Shown: positions 1 through 7,958 of the stretch, one piece after another
Position numbering within the stretch: position 1 is the stretch's first letter
Layout of the letters: every line of letters begins with the position of its first letter
Assembly: GCA_028282185.1 (NCBI GenBank)
Contig: JANQIJ010000081.1
Span: 1 to 11,026, forward strand
Reading direction: 5' to 3'
DNA length: 11,026 nucleotides
Source: Rhodospirillales bacterium
GTDB taxonomy: Bacteria > Pseudomonadota > Alphaproteobacteria > Rhodospirillales > Casp-alpha2
Notes under the pieces: generated by a model
What the model was told of the DNA's origin: nothing
What the model saw: only the letters and a program-made list of their open reading frames with translations
Database searches by the model: none
Position numbers and translations under genes: made by a program

Positions 1-960
1 GATATAGCTGTCCTGCACATCGACCGCGGTAACATCGCCGATCAGGACATTGCCCTGTGCATCCTTGTCCGCCAATCGCCACAGCGCGTCCCAGGCGCCG
101 ACGTCGCTCCACCCGAACCGGGCGGGGACGACGGCGGCGCGCCCGGTTTTCTCCATCACCGCGTAGTCGATGGAATTGCCGGGGGCCGCGGCAAAGGCGT
201 CAGCGTCCAGGCGGATAAAATCCAGATCGCGGCGGCGCGCCGCCACGGCGCGGCGACAGGCGGCCAACATCTCCGGCTGCAGGGCCGCGAACTCGTCGAG
301 AAACGCCCCGACGGCAAACAGAAACATACCGCTGTTCCAAAGATAGTCGCCGGCCGCGACAAACGCGGCCGCCGTCTTGGTGTCCGGCTTTTCGACGAAG
401 CGATCCACCGCATGGGCCGCCTCCGCCTCCCCGCCAAGGGCATCGCCCCGGCGGATATAGCCGTATTCCGTGGACGGCCGGTCCGGAACCACGCCGAAAG
501 TCAGCAGGTGTCCGGCGGCCGCAGCCTGGGCGGCGTGATCCAGACAGGTCCGGAACGCAGCCGAATCGCCGATCATATGATCCGACGGCAAGACCATCAT
601 CACCGCTTCGGGGTCTTCCTCGGCCAGGATCAGCGCCGCCGCGGCCGCCGCCGGCGCGGTGTTGCGGCCAACCGGCTCAAGCACGATCGCCGCGTCGTCG
701 ATCGCCATCTGGCGCAGTTGCTCGGCGATGACGAAACGATGGTCGTCATTGGCAATGATCATCGGTGCGTGGAACCGGGTCCGGTCGACGAAGCGCCGGA
801 CGGTCGCCTGCAACAGGGTTTCTTCGCCGACAAGCGGCAGCAATTGCTTCGGCAGATTGGCCCGGGACAGCGGCCACAGGCGCGTGCCGACACCGCCCGA
901 CAGGATCACCGGATGAACCTTGGACCCGCGCGTTTTCCGTGTCTCCGTGGTCCTAGGCAT
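1..960 (-). CDS. manC: Mannose-1-phosphate guanylyltransferase, N-terminal 320 residues (cut by window edge)
   Basis: This cytoplasmic enzyme makes GDP-mannose from mannose 1-phosphate and GTP, the substrate of the Gmd encoded just upstream. The sequence shows the nucleotidyltransferase signature GGVGTRLWPLSR at residues 22-33, LPKQ just after it, the sugar-phosphate-binding FVEKP at 188-192 and WNSGMF at 208-213. The gene runs off the left edge, so I cannot tell a single-domain enzyme (about 350 residues) from a bifunctional ManC with a C-terminal isomerase domain (about 470). The ATG at 960-958 overlaps the end of fcl by 8 nt in another frame, which suggests translational coupling; no good Shine-Dalgarno is visible. 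Odd: the family usually begins at M-I-H-P-V-I-L-S-G-G, but here 14 extra residues precede V15-H16-P17, and no ATG, GTG or TTG stands at the usual place. Those extra codons resemble a dispersed repeat (see the findings). Family call very secure; exact start moderately so. Confidence 0.95.
   Translation of the reverse strand, partial: MPRTTETRKTRGSKVHPVILSGGVGTRLWPLSRANLPKQLLPLVGEETLLQATVRRFVDRTRFHAPMIIANDDHRFVIAEQLRQMAIDDAAIVLEPVGRNTAPAAAAAALILAEEDPEAVMMVLPSDHMIGDSAAFRTCLDHAAQAAAAGHLLTFGVVPDRPSTEYGYIRRGDALGGEAEAAHAVDRFVEKPDTKTAAAFVAAGDYLWNSGMFLFAVGAFLDEFAALQPEMLAACRRAVAARRRDLDFIRLDADAFAAAPGNSIDYAVMEKTGRAAVVPARFGWSDVGAWDALWRLADKDAQGNVLIGDVTAVDVQDSYI
931..954 (-). repeat. CACGGAG-type half-repeat inside the manC 5' end
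   Basis: On the minus strand this stretch contains CCACGGAGACACGG (plus coordinates 937-950). It encodes residues 3-10 of ManC (R-T-T-E-T-R-K-T). It resembles the left arm of the inverted repeat at 5754-5864, which has CACAGAGAGCACAGAGAAA, and the period of about 8-9 bases between CAC-GA units is the same. It overlaps the stop codon of fcl. The likeness is seen directly; common origin is inference, and chance similarity over so few bases is possible. Confidence 0.4.
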
Positions 961-1909
961 TGTGCGGCGCCCCATTCTCCAGATACCAGGCATAGGTTTC
1001 GGCGATGCCGTCCTTCAGCGACCGCCCGCCGGACCAGCCCAGCGCCGCCAGGCGGGACGACTCCATGACCTTGCGCGGCGTCCCGTCGGGCTTTGTCAGG
1101 TCGTGGTCGAAGCGGCCGTCGAAACCGACGACCTCCGCGACCAGCAGGGCCAGATCCTTGATCGAGATTTCGCGACCGCTGCCGACGTTCACGTGCGCCG
1201 CGTCGGAATAACGGCAAAGCAGGAAGACCAGGGCGTCGGCCAGGTCATCGACATGCATGAATTCGCGCAGCGGATCGCCCGTGCCCCAGATTTCCACGCT
1301 GTCCCTGCCCGCTGTCTTGGCGGCGTGAACCTTGGCGATCAACGCCGGCAGGACATGGCTGCTGGTCAAATCGAAGTTGTCGCCCGGGCCGTAGAGATTG
1401 GTCGGCATGGCGGAAATGAAATCCCGGCCATGCTGCTTGCGATAGGCCTGGCACAGCTTGATCCCGGCGATCTTGGCGACCGCGTACCATTCGTTGGTCG
1501 GCTCCAGCGGACCGGTCAGCAACGCGTCCTCGGTCAACGGCTGGGCCGCGTCCCGCGGATAGATGCAACTGGACCCCAGGAACAACAGCTTTGCGACGTC
1601 CTGGGCATGGGCCGCATGCACGATGTTGGCCTCGATCATCAGGTTGTCGTATAGGAATTCCGCCGGCCGCGTGTCGTTGGCCAGGATTCCCCCCACGGTG
1701 GCGGCAGCGACGATCACGGCGTCCGGCCGGGCGTCGGCCATCCAGGCTTCGACCTCGGCCTGACGGCGCAGGTCGGCATGATCGCGGCCAACGGTCAGGA
1801 TTTCACAATTCTCTTGGCCGAGGCGCCGGACCAGGGCCGCGCCGACCATGCCCCGATGCCCGGCAACCCAGACCCGACGACCGGCCAGATCGAAGGTCTG
1901 GCCGTTCAC
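953..1909 (-). CDS. fcl: GDP-L-fucose synthase (GDP-4-keto-6-deoxymannose 3,5-epimerase/4-reductase)
   Basis: This is the last step of GDP-L-fucose synthesis: NADPH-dependent 3,5-epimerisation and 4-reduction of the Gmd product. At 318 residues it has the usual size of this short-chain dehydrogenase family. Visible elements are the Rossmann motif GHRGMVG (17-23), GSSCIYP (112-118) with the active-site Ser and Cys, the catalytic pair Y142 and K146 in NEWYAVAK, and H185 in SSHVLPAL, matching the second acid/base residue of the family. REFMHVDDLADA (215-226) is also typical. The start is a GTG whose GTGA overlaps the gmd stop by 4 nt; the stop overlaps the manC start. Such tight junctions indicate one mRNA with coupled translation. 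The product probably feeds fucosylation of LPS, capsule or exopolysaccharide; the acceptor is not encoded here. Confidence 0.95.
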   Translation of the reverse strand: MNGQTFDLAGRRVWVAGHRGMVGAALVRRLGQENCEILTVGRDHADLRRQAEVEAWMADARPDAVIVAAATVGGILANDTRPAEFLYDNLMIEANIVHAAHAQDVAKLLFLGSSCIYPRDAAQPLTEDALLTGPLEPTNEWYAVAKIAGIKLCQAYRKQHGRDFISAMPTNLYGPGDNFDLTSSHVLPALIAKVHAAKTAGRDSVEIWGTGDPLREFMHVDDLADALVFLLCRYSDAAHVNVGSGREISIKDLALLVAEVVGFDGRFDHDLTKPDGTPRKVMESSRLAALGWSGGRSLKDGIAETYAWYLENGAPHNA

Positions 1910-2958
1910 TCACCCGCACCGTCGGCCAGTGCCGCCCGATCATGGGCGACCATCTCCTTGACCAGCTCCGCGAACGGGGTCGTATGGGTCCAGTTCAATT
2001 CGGCCTTGGCCTTTGCCGGATCACCAAGCAGGAATTCCACTTCGGTCGGGCGAAAATACCTGGGATCGACGCGGATCAGCACCGCGCCGGTGTCGGCGCA
2101 GACGCCGGCTTCATCGGTGCCCTGGCCTTGCCATTGAATCCGTCGTCCGATCTCGGCGAAAGCCAGTTCGACGAACTCGCGCACGCTATGGGATTCGCCC
2201 GTGGCCAGGACGAAATCGTCCGGATCGTCCTGTTGGAGGATGCGCCACATGCCGTCCACGTAGTCGCGGGCGTGGCCCCAATCGCGCTTGGCGTCCAGGT
2301 TGCCCAGGTAAAGGCAATCCTGATGCCCGGCTTCCATGGCGGCGACGGCGCGAGTGATCTTGCGGGTCACGAAGGTTTCGCCCCGGGTCGGGCCTTCGTG
2401 ATTGAACAGGATGCCGTTGGACGCGTGCATGCCGTAGGCTTCCCGGTAATTGCGGGTGATCCAAAAGGCATAGAGCTTGGCCGCCGCATAGGGGCTGCGC
2501 GGCTCGAACGGCGTTGCCTCGTTCTGCGGCGCCGGCGCGTTGCCGAACAGTTCGGAGGTCGAGGCCTGATAGAACCTGGCCGTTTTCTCCATGCCCAGGA
2601 TGCGCATCGCCTCCAGCAGGCGCAGCGTGCCCAAGGCGTCCGAATTGGCGGTGTACTCCGGGGTTTCGAAGCTGACCTGGACGTGGCTTTGCGCCGCCAG
2701 GTTATAGATTTCCGTGGGTTGAACTTCCTGTATCAGGCGGATCAGGTTGGTCGCGTCGGTCATGTCGCCGTAATGCATGAAGAAGCGGACGCCGTCTTCA
2801 TGCGGGTCGACGTACAGGTGTTCGACCCGACCGGTGTTGAACGACGACGAGCGGCGCTTCAGCCCATGCACCCGATAGCCCTTGGCCAACAAGAACTCCG
2901 CCAAATAGGCGCCGTCCTGGCCGGTCACACCGGTGATCAATGCGATTTTTTCGGACAC
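1906..2958 (-). CDS. gmd: GDP-mannose 4,6-dehydratase
   Basis: This NADP-dependent extended short-chain dehydrogenase converts GDP-D-mannose to GDP-4-keto-6-deoxy-D-mannose, the committed step towards GDP-L-fucose. It has 350 residues, slightly shorter than the Escherichia coli enzyme because a loop before VDPRYFRP is reduced. Visible elements are TGVTGQDG (10-17), KRRSSSFNTGRVEHLY (34-49, cofactor-binding and subunit contacts), QASTSELFG (131-139) with catalytic T134 and E136, Y157 and K161 in SPYAAAK, and GETFVTRKITRA (194-205). In place of the E. coli NHESPRRGE the protein has NHEGPTRGE (187-195). The start is GTG, with GAAGGGA 8 nt upstream; no ATG fits better. The gene lies 63 nt downstream of ppdK with no clear terminator between them, so readthrough from ppdK is possible. 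It is the first gene of the GDP-fucose set. Confidence 0.95.
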   Translation of the reverse strand: MSEKIALITGVTGQDGAYLAEFLLAKGYRVHGLKRRSSSFNTGRVEHLYVDPHEDGVRFFMHYGDMTDATNLIRLIQEVQPTEIYNLAAQSHVQVSFETPEYTANSDALGTLRLLEAMRILGMEKTARFYQASTSELFGNAPAPQNEATPFEPRSPYAAAKLYAFWITRNYREAYGMHASNGILFNHEGPTRGETFVTRKITRAVAAMEAGHQDCLYLGNLDAKRDWGHARDYVDGMWRILQQDDPDDFVLATGESHSVREFVELAFAEIGRRIQWQGQGTDEAGVCADTGAVLIRVDPRYFRPTEVEFLLGDPAKAKAELNWTHTTPFAELVKEMVAHDRAALADGAGE

Positions 2959-2966
2959 GCGCGTGG

Positions 2967-2973
2967 TCCCTTC
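2967..2973 (-). promoter_or_regulatory. Ribosome binding site supporting the gmd GTG start
   Basis: The minus strand reads GAAGGGA here, 8 nt before the GTG at 2958-2956. It supports this start, since no ATG is available near the conserved N-terminus S-E-K-I-A-L-I-T-G. Confidence 0.5.
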
Positions 2974-3021
2974 GTGTTGTCGGCCGGCCGGCGCCTCGGC
3001 TCCGGCAGGACATGCCTACGC

Positions 3022-5682
3022 CTACTTGTCGGCCAGGGCCGCCTGGGCCGCGGCCAGGCGGGCGATGGGCACCCGAAAGGGCGAACAGGAGACGTAACTC
3101 AAGCCGACGCGGTGACAGAAGGCCACCGAATCCGGATCTCCGCCATGTTCGCCGCAGATGCCCAATTTGATGTCCGGCCGGGTCTCGCGGCCCCGTTCGA
3201 CCGCAATTTCCACCAATTCGCCGACCCCCGACTGGTCGATGGAAACGAAGGGATCCGTTTCCAGGACGCCCTGGCGTTGATAGATGTCCAGGAAATGTCC
3301 CGCGTCGTCGCGGGAAAACCCATAGGTCGTCTGCGTCAGATCGTTGGTGCCGAAGGAAAAGAATTCCGCCTTTTCGGCGATCTCGTCGGCGATCAGGCAG
3401 GCCCGGGGCAGTTCGATCATGGTCCCCACATGGTAGTCCAACTCCATATCCTGTTCTTCCATCACCGCCTTGGCGACCCGGTCGATGATCTCTTTTTGCA
3501 TGTCGAATTCGCGCTGGATGCAGACCAGCGGCACCATGACCTCGGGGAAGGCCTGCTTGCCTTCCTTGATGATCTCGGCCTGGGCCTCGAAGATCGCGCG
3601 GGCCTGCATTTCGCAGATTTCCGGATAGCTGATCGCCAGGCGGCAGCCGCGGTGGCCGAGCATGGGGTTGGCTTCGTCCAGTTCGGCGCGCCGCACACGA
3701 ACGTCTTCCATGGTCACGCCGGCGGCTTTGGCCACGTCTTCCATTTCCTCCGCCGTATGCGGCAGGAATTCGTTCAGCGGCGGGTCCAACAGACGGATCG
3801 TGATCGGCAACCCGTCCATGATGTGAAACAGTTCCAGGAAGTCCTGACGCTGATGGGGCAACAGGGCGTCCAGCGCCTCGCGCCGCTGGGCTTCGTCCGT
3901 CGCCAGGATCATGCGCCGCATATGGACGATCCGGTGGGGGTCGAAGAACATATGTTCCGTGCGCGACAGGCCGATACCCTCGGCGCCGAACTTCTTCGCG
4001 GTCAGCGCGTCCAGCGGGGTTTCCGCGTTGGCCCGAACGCCGATCACCTTGACCTCGTCGACCCATTCCATGAGCCGCCCGAAATCGCCGGTGAGTTCCG
4101 GTTGAATCATCGCCACCTCACCGGCCATGACCTCGCCGACCGACCCGTCAAGGGTGATCACCGCGCCTTCCTCCAGCACCCGGCCGGCGGCATGCAGGGT
4201 CTTGGTCTGATAGTCGACGCGAAGTTCGCCGGCACCGGAGACACAGGGCGTGCCCATGCCGCGGGCGACCACCGCGGCATGGCTGGTCATCCCGCCCCGG
4301 GTCGTCAGGATGCCTTCGGACACATGCATGCCGTTGATGTCCTCGGGCGAGGTTTCCGTGCGGCAGAGGATCACCTTTTCGCCCTTTTCGACCCAGGCCT
4401 CCGCGTCCTCGGCGGAAAACACGATCTTGCCCGTGGCCGCCCCGGGCGAGGCCGGCAAACCGCGGCCGATGATGTCGCGCTCGGCATTGGGATCGAGCGT
4501 CGGGTGCAACAGTTGATCGAGCTGCGCCGGATCGACGCGGGCAACCGCCTCGGTCCGATCGATCAGGCCGTCATCGACCATGTCGACGGCGATCTTCAAG
4601 GCCGCGCGCGCCGTGCGCTTGCCGGTCCGGGTCTGCAACATCCACAGCTTGGAACGCTCGATCGTGAACTCCATGTCCTGCATGTCCTGGTAATGACGTT
4701 CCAGCTTATCGCGCACCGCGGCCAGTTCGGCATAGACCTCGGGCATCGCCGTTTCCAGAGACCGGGCCGTGGATTCCTGTTGATCGCGTTCGTACTCGGT
4801 CAACGGTTGAGGCGTGCGGATGCCGGCGACAACGTCCTCGCCCTGGGCGTTGATCAGGTATTCGCCATAAAAATGATTGTCACCGGTGGACGGGTTGCGG
4901 GTGAAACAAACGCCGGTGGCGCAGTCGTCGCCCATGTTGCCGAACACCATGGCCTGGACGTTGACGGCCGTGCCCCATTCGGCGGGAATGTCGTGCAGCC
5001 GGCGATAGGTGATTGCCCGGGCGTTCATCCAACTGCCGAACACGGCGCTGACCGCGCCCCAGAGCTGTTCTTCCGGATCTTGCGGAAAATCCTGATCGAT
5101 CTCGTCACGGACCAGCTTCTTGAAGTCCTCGATCACGGCACGCCAATCATCGCCGGTCATTTCCGTGTCGAGCGTCTTGCCCAACCGGTCCTTATGATCT
5201 TCCAGGACGTCTTCGAAGCTGTGGTGTTCGACGCCGAGCACCACATCGCCGTACATCTGGATGAACCGGCGATAGCTGTCGTAGGCGAAGCGCTGGTCGC
5301 CGCTTTCCTGGGCCAGGGCCTCGACCGTCTGGTCGTTCAGGCCCAGATTGAGGATGGTATCCATCATCCCGGGCATGGACGCCCGGGCGCCCGAGCGCAC
5401 GGATACCAGCAGCGGCGAGGCGGACGAGCCGAAGGTGCGGCCGACCTCGGCCTCGATCTTCCCGAGCGCCTCCTGAACCGCGGCTTTGAGGGCGTCCGGA
5501 TAGGTCCTGTCATTGTCATAGTAATAGGTGCAGACCTCGGTGGTGACAGTGAAACCGGGCGGCACGGTGAGGCCCAAACCCGCCATTTCCGCCAAGTTGG
5601 CGCCCTTGCCGCCAAGCAGCGCCTTCATGCCGGCGTCGCCCTCGGCTTCACCGTTGCCGAAGCTGTAGACCCATTTTGTCAT
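3022..5682 (-). CDS. ppdK: Pyruvate, phosphate dikinase
   Basis: This enzyme interconverts pyruvate + ATP + Pi and phosphoenolpyruvate + AMP + PPi, linking glycolysis and gluconeogenesis in the cytoplasm. The reading frame gives 886 residues, the usual family size. In order it shows the N-terminal ATP-grasp region (GGKGANLAEM near residue 25, SVRSGARASMPGMMDT near 95), a central phosphohistidine domain with catalytic His 468 in GGMTSHAAVVARGMGTPC, and a C-terminal PEP-binding barrel with ELPRACL, GTNDLTQTTYG and the catalytic Cys 843 in CGEHGGDP. I chose the ATG at 5682-5680 because the family begins M-T-K-W-V-Y-x-F-G-x-G; an in-frame GTG at 5706 would add eight residues. AGGGA lies about 10 nt upstream of the ATG. 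The gene follows glyS after a spacer filled by an inverted repeat. No regulatory kinase/phosphatase partner is in the window. No frameshift or missing key residue was seen. Confidence 0.97.
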   Translation of the reverse strand: MTKWVYSFGNGEAEGDAGMKALLGGKGANLAEMAGLGLTVPPGFTVTTEVCTYYYDNDRTYPDALKAAVQEALGKIEAEVGRTFGSSASPLLVSVRSGARASMPGMMDTILNLGLNDQTVEALAQESGDQRFAYDSYRRFIQMYGDVVLGVEHHSFEDVLEDHKDRLGKTLDTEMTGDDWRAVIEDFKKLVRDEIDQDFPQDPEEQLWGAVSAVFGSWMNARAITYRRLHDIPAEWGTAVNVQAMVFGNMGDDCATGVCFTRNPSTGDNHFYGEYLINAQGEDVVAGIRTPQPLTEYERDQQESTARSLETAMPEVYAELAAVRDKLERHYQDMQDMEFTIERSKLWMLQTRTGKRTARAALKIAVDMVDDGLIDRTEAVARVDPAQLDQLLHPTLDPNAERDIIGRGLPASPGAATGKIVFSAEDAEAWVEKGEKVILCRTETSPEDINGMHVSEGILTTRGGMTSHAAVVARGMGTPCVSGAGELRVDYQTKTLHAAGRVLEEGAVITLDGSVGEVMAGEVAMIQPELTGDFGRLMEWVDEVKVIGVRANAETPLDALTAKKFGAEGIGLSRTEHMFFDPHRIVHMRRMILATDEAQRREALDALLPHQRQDFLELFHIMDGLPITIRLLDPPLNEFLPHTAEEMEDVAKAAGVTMEDVRVRRAELDEANPMLGHRGCRLAISYPEICEMQARAIFEAQAEIIKEGKQAFPEVMVPLVCIQREFDMQKEIIDRVAKAVMEEQDMELDYHVGTMIELPRACLIADEIAEKAEFFSFGTNDLTQTTYGFSRDDAGHFLDIYQRQGVLETDPFVSIDQSGVGELVEIAVERGRETRPDIKLGICGEHGGDPDSVAFCHRVGLSYVSCSPFRVPIARLAAAQAALADK

Positions 5683-5753
5683 GGTTGGCTTGTCCCTGTT
5701 GTTCACCGGCGGGCGAACTCCCGTCGGCTTTGCATCTGTTTCAACTTACTTAT

Positions 5754-5864
5754 AAGTCACAGAGAGCACAGAGAAATCACAGAGGTCACCGAGCGGTCGA
5801 CGCCATCTCGAATATCGAATCCTTCTCGGTGCCCTCTGTGCCTCCTCTGTGTCCTCTATGTCAC
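5754..5864. repeat. Long imperfect inverted repeat of CACAGAG/CTCTGTG units (dispersed intergenic element)
   Basis: The left arm (5754-5793) carries CACAGAG-like units at about 8-9 nt spacing. The right arm (5825-5864) carries the complementary CTCTGTG units. By hand alignment the outermost 36 positions of each arm match at about 29, and a 31-nt loop (5794-5824) separates them. The element fills most of the spacer between glyS (stop at 5907) and ppdK. Units of the CACAGAGGACACAGAG type are known as dispersed intergenic palindromes in many proteobacteria and other phyla, often mistranslated as T-H-R-E-H-R-E proteins. As RNA it could form a long hairpin on either strand and may end or stabilise glyS mRNA. 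No run of T follows, so I do not call it an intrinsic terminator. Copy number elsewhere in the genome is unknown. Confidence 0.8.
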
Positions 5865-5906
5865 ATTACCAAGTCGTTCCCGAACCTCGTCCCGTCCCGG
5901 AACTTT

Positions 5907-7958
5907 TCATCCTTCGATTTTCGAGAAATCCGCGACGCCCCGCGACGCTCCTCGGATCATAGACAACAGTCTCAGTCGGTTCTCACGAAGCTTCGAATCC
6001 TCATCATTTACCGTGACCTTATCAAAGAAAGCATCGACGGACTGACGAAGGCCGGCCAATTCCGCCATGGCTTCCGTATACTTTTCTTCTTCCAAAAAGG
6101 CTTCAAACTTCGGCTTCGCATCGCTCAGCGCCTGATGAAGCTCACTCTCTTCCGCCTCTTTCAACAAAGTGGAATCAACGCGAGCATCGAACACCCTGCC
6201 GTCCCGCTTTTCCTCGGCGCGAAGGATGTTCACCGCACGGCCGTAAGAAACCATCATGTTCTGGCCGTCGGGGGTGTCGACGAATTCAGAAACCGCCCTC
6301 AAACGAGACAGGGATTGGACGAGGTCATCCCATTTCTCGGTTTCAAACACCGCGTCGAAGTGGTCGTGCTTGACCCCTTCCCCTCTAAGGTAAACCTTCA
6401 AGCGATCTTTAAAGAAATCCAGCAAATCGAACTGATCAAAGTCATCAATATCGAATGACCGCGCAGACACCTGAATTGCATCCGACAGTTTCATCCGAAG
6501 ACCGTTCTCCGTGATCAGGCGGATCACCCCCAGCGCGGCCCGGCGCAGCGCAAAGGGGTCCTTGGACCCGGTCGGTTTCTCGTCAATCGACCAGAAACCG
6601 GCCAACGTGTCGATCTTGTCGGCCAAGGCGACGACAACGCTGACCGGTGCCGTCGGACAGGCGTCGTCGGGTCCCTGCGGCGCGTAATGTTCGGCGATGG
6701 CCTGGGCGACGGCGGCGCTTTCGCCGTCGTGACGGGCGTAATAACTGCCCATGACGCCTTGCAGGTCCGGGAACTCGCCAACCATGCCGGTGGACAAGTC
6801 TGCCTTGGCCAGACGCGCGGCCGAGCGCACCTGGTCCCGGTCGGCGCCCGGGACAAAGGCGGAAAGTTCGACAGCCAACGCCTGCATCCGGTCAACCTTT
6901 TCGTCCACGGTCCCGAGCTTGGCGTGGAACACCCGGTCTTTCAGTTTCGGCGCCTTGGACGCCAGCGAGGTCAAGCGGTCCTGATCCCAGAAGAACTTGG
7001 CGTCGGCCAAGCGGGCCCGCAGCACCCGTTCGTTGCCGGCGATGACGCGGCGGCCGCCGTCGTCCGTATCGCGGTTGGCGACGACGATGAACCAGGGCGC
7101 CAGGTTGCCGTTCCCATCCAGGACCGAGAAATACTTTTGGTGCGAGCGCATGGAGGTGATCAGCACCTCGGCCGGAACTTCCATGAACTGACCGTCGATC
7201 GCGCCCATCAGCACGACCGGCCATTCGACCAGGCCGGCGACCTCGTCCAACAGGCCCGGATCGTCGCGCAGCGCCAAGCCGTCGCGCGCGACCAGGCTGG
7301 CGGCCTCTTCGGCGATGATCTGCTTGCGTTCGTCCCGGTCGAGGACAACACGGGCGGCACGCAAGGAGGTCTCGTAATCGGCGAAATCGGCGACCTCGAT
7401 CACGCCGGGGGCCATGAAGGCATGGCCCCGGGTCTTGATGCCCGCCTCGATCCCGGCGAAGGCCAGGTCCAGACCTTCCTGATCGTAGACCGCCAGAATC
7501 GAATGCAGCGGCCGGACCCAGCGGCTCTTACCCGTTCCCCAACGCATGGACTTGGGCCAGGACAGGCCGTTCAACGCGGCCGAAATCAGGTCCGGCAGGA
7601 CCACCCGTGTCTTGGCCCCGGGCTGTTCGATCTTCGCGAACAGGAAGGTGCCCTTTTCGGTTTCCCGTTCCTCGACCTCCGTGTCCGGCGGCAATGACTT
7701 GCGAAAACCGTCGCGGGCCTGCGCCGGCGCGTTGGCCCGGGGACCGCGCCGTTCCTCGGAAACATCCGGCTGCTTCGCCGGAATGCCGTTGATCATCAGC
7801 GTCAGGCGGCGCGGCGTGACATGGGTCCGGGTTTCCGTGTGGTCCAGACCGGCTGCCTTGAGGCCCTGCATCACCAGGCGTTTGAGATCGTCCGCGGCGC
7901 GCACCTGCATGCGCGCCGGAATTTCCTCGGACAGCAGTTCCAAAAGCAACTGCGGCAT
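5907..7958 (-). CDS. glyS: Glycine--tRNA ligase beta subunit
   Basis: This is the large subunit of the bacterial alpha2beta2 glycyl-tRNA synthetase; it binds tRNA-Gly and is needed together with GlyQ for charging. It has 683 residues, the normal length. Visible family signatures are the N-terminal LLLELLSEEIPARMQ, MRWGTGKSRWVRPLH, SHQKYFSVLD, MVGEFPDLQGVMGSYYA and DKIDTLAGF, the PTGSKDPFALRRAALGV segment around K466, and the usual tail ending V-A-D-F-S-K-I-E-G. The start is joined to glyQ by TGATG (1-nt overlap), with GAGGG 9 nt before the ATG. Odd: codons from about residue 493 to the end (roughly 6480-5907) are clearly poorer in G+C than the rest and use AGA, AGG, AGT, GTA, TTG and TCT often, whereas the first two thirds match the window. 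The C-terminal domain is nevertheless intact and in frame. Confidence 0.97.
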   Translation of the reverse strand: MPQLLLELLSEEIPARMQVRAADDLKRLVMQGLKAAGLDHTETRTHVTPRRLTLMINGIPAKQPDVSEERRGPRANAPAQARDGFRKSLPPDTEVEERETEKGTFLFAKIEQPGAKTRVVLPDLISAALNGLSWPKSMRWGTGKSRWVRPLHSILAVYDQEGLDLAFAGIEAGIKTRGHAFMAPGVIEVADFADYETSLRAARVVLDRDERKQIIAEEAASLVARDGLALRDDPGLLDEVAGLVEWPVVLMGAIDGQFMEVPAEVLITSMRSHQKYFSVLDGNGNLAPWFIVVANRDTDDGGRRVIAGNERVLRARLADAKFFWDQDRLTSLASKAPKLKDRVFHAKLGTVDEKVDRMQALAVELSAFVPGADRDQVRSAARLAKADLSTGMVGEFPDLQGVMGSYYARHDGESAAVAQAIAEHYAPQGPDDACPTAPVSVVVALADKIDTLAGFWSIDEKPTGSKDPFALRRAALGVIRLITENGLRMKLSDAIQVSARSFDIDDFDQFDLLDFFKDRLKVYLRGEGVKHDHFDAVFETEKWDDLVQSLSRLRAVSEFVDTPDGQNMMVSYGRAVNILRAEEKRDGRVFDARVDSTLLKEAEESELHQALSDAKPKFEAFLEEEKYTEAMAELAGLRQSVDAFFDKVTVNDEDSKLRENRLRLLSMIRGASRGVADFSKIEG

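Noticed and set aside
5683..5706. Eight-residue N-terminal extension of PpdK from an upstream GTG
   Set aside because: The family N-terminus begins at the ATG at 5682, which also has AGGGA upstream; the extension has no family support.
5754..5864. CRISPR-like or tandem repeat array
   Set aside because: The units are short, imperfect and arranged as two inverted arms rather than identical repeats with unique spacers.
5867..5906. Possible terminator directly after the glyS stop
   Set aside because: GTTCC and GGGAAC can pair on the minus strand, but the stem is short and no T-run follows.
1591..6045. A 1484-codon open frame on the plus strand
   Set aside because: It lies antisense to fcl, gmd and ppdK, all of which have clear catalytic motifs. 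Its composition is that of a mirrored high-G+C gene, and its end runs through the repeat, giving the typical H-R-E-H-R-E artefact.
6687..7697. A 336-codon plus-strand open frame
   Set aside because: It is antisense to well-conserved glyS, shows no recognisable domain, and is expected by chance at this G+C.
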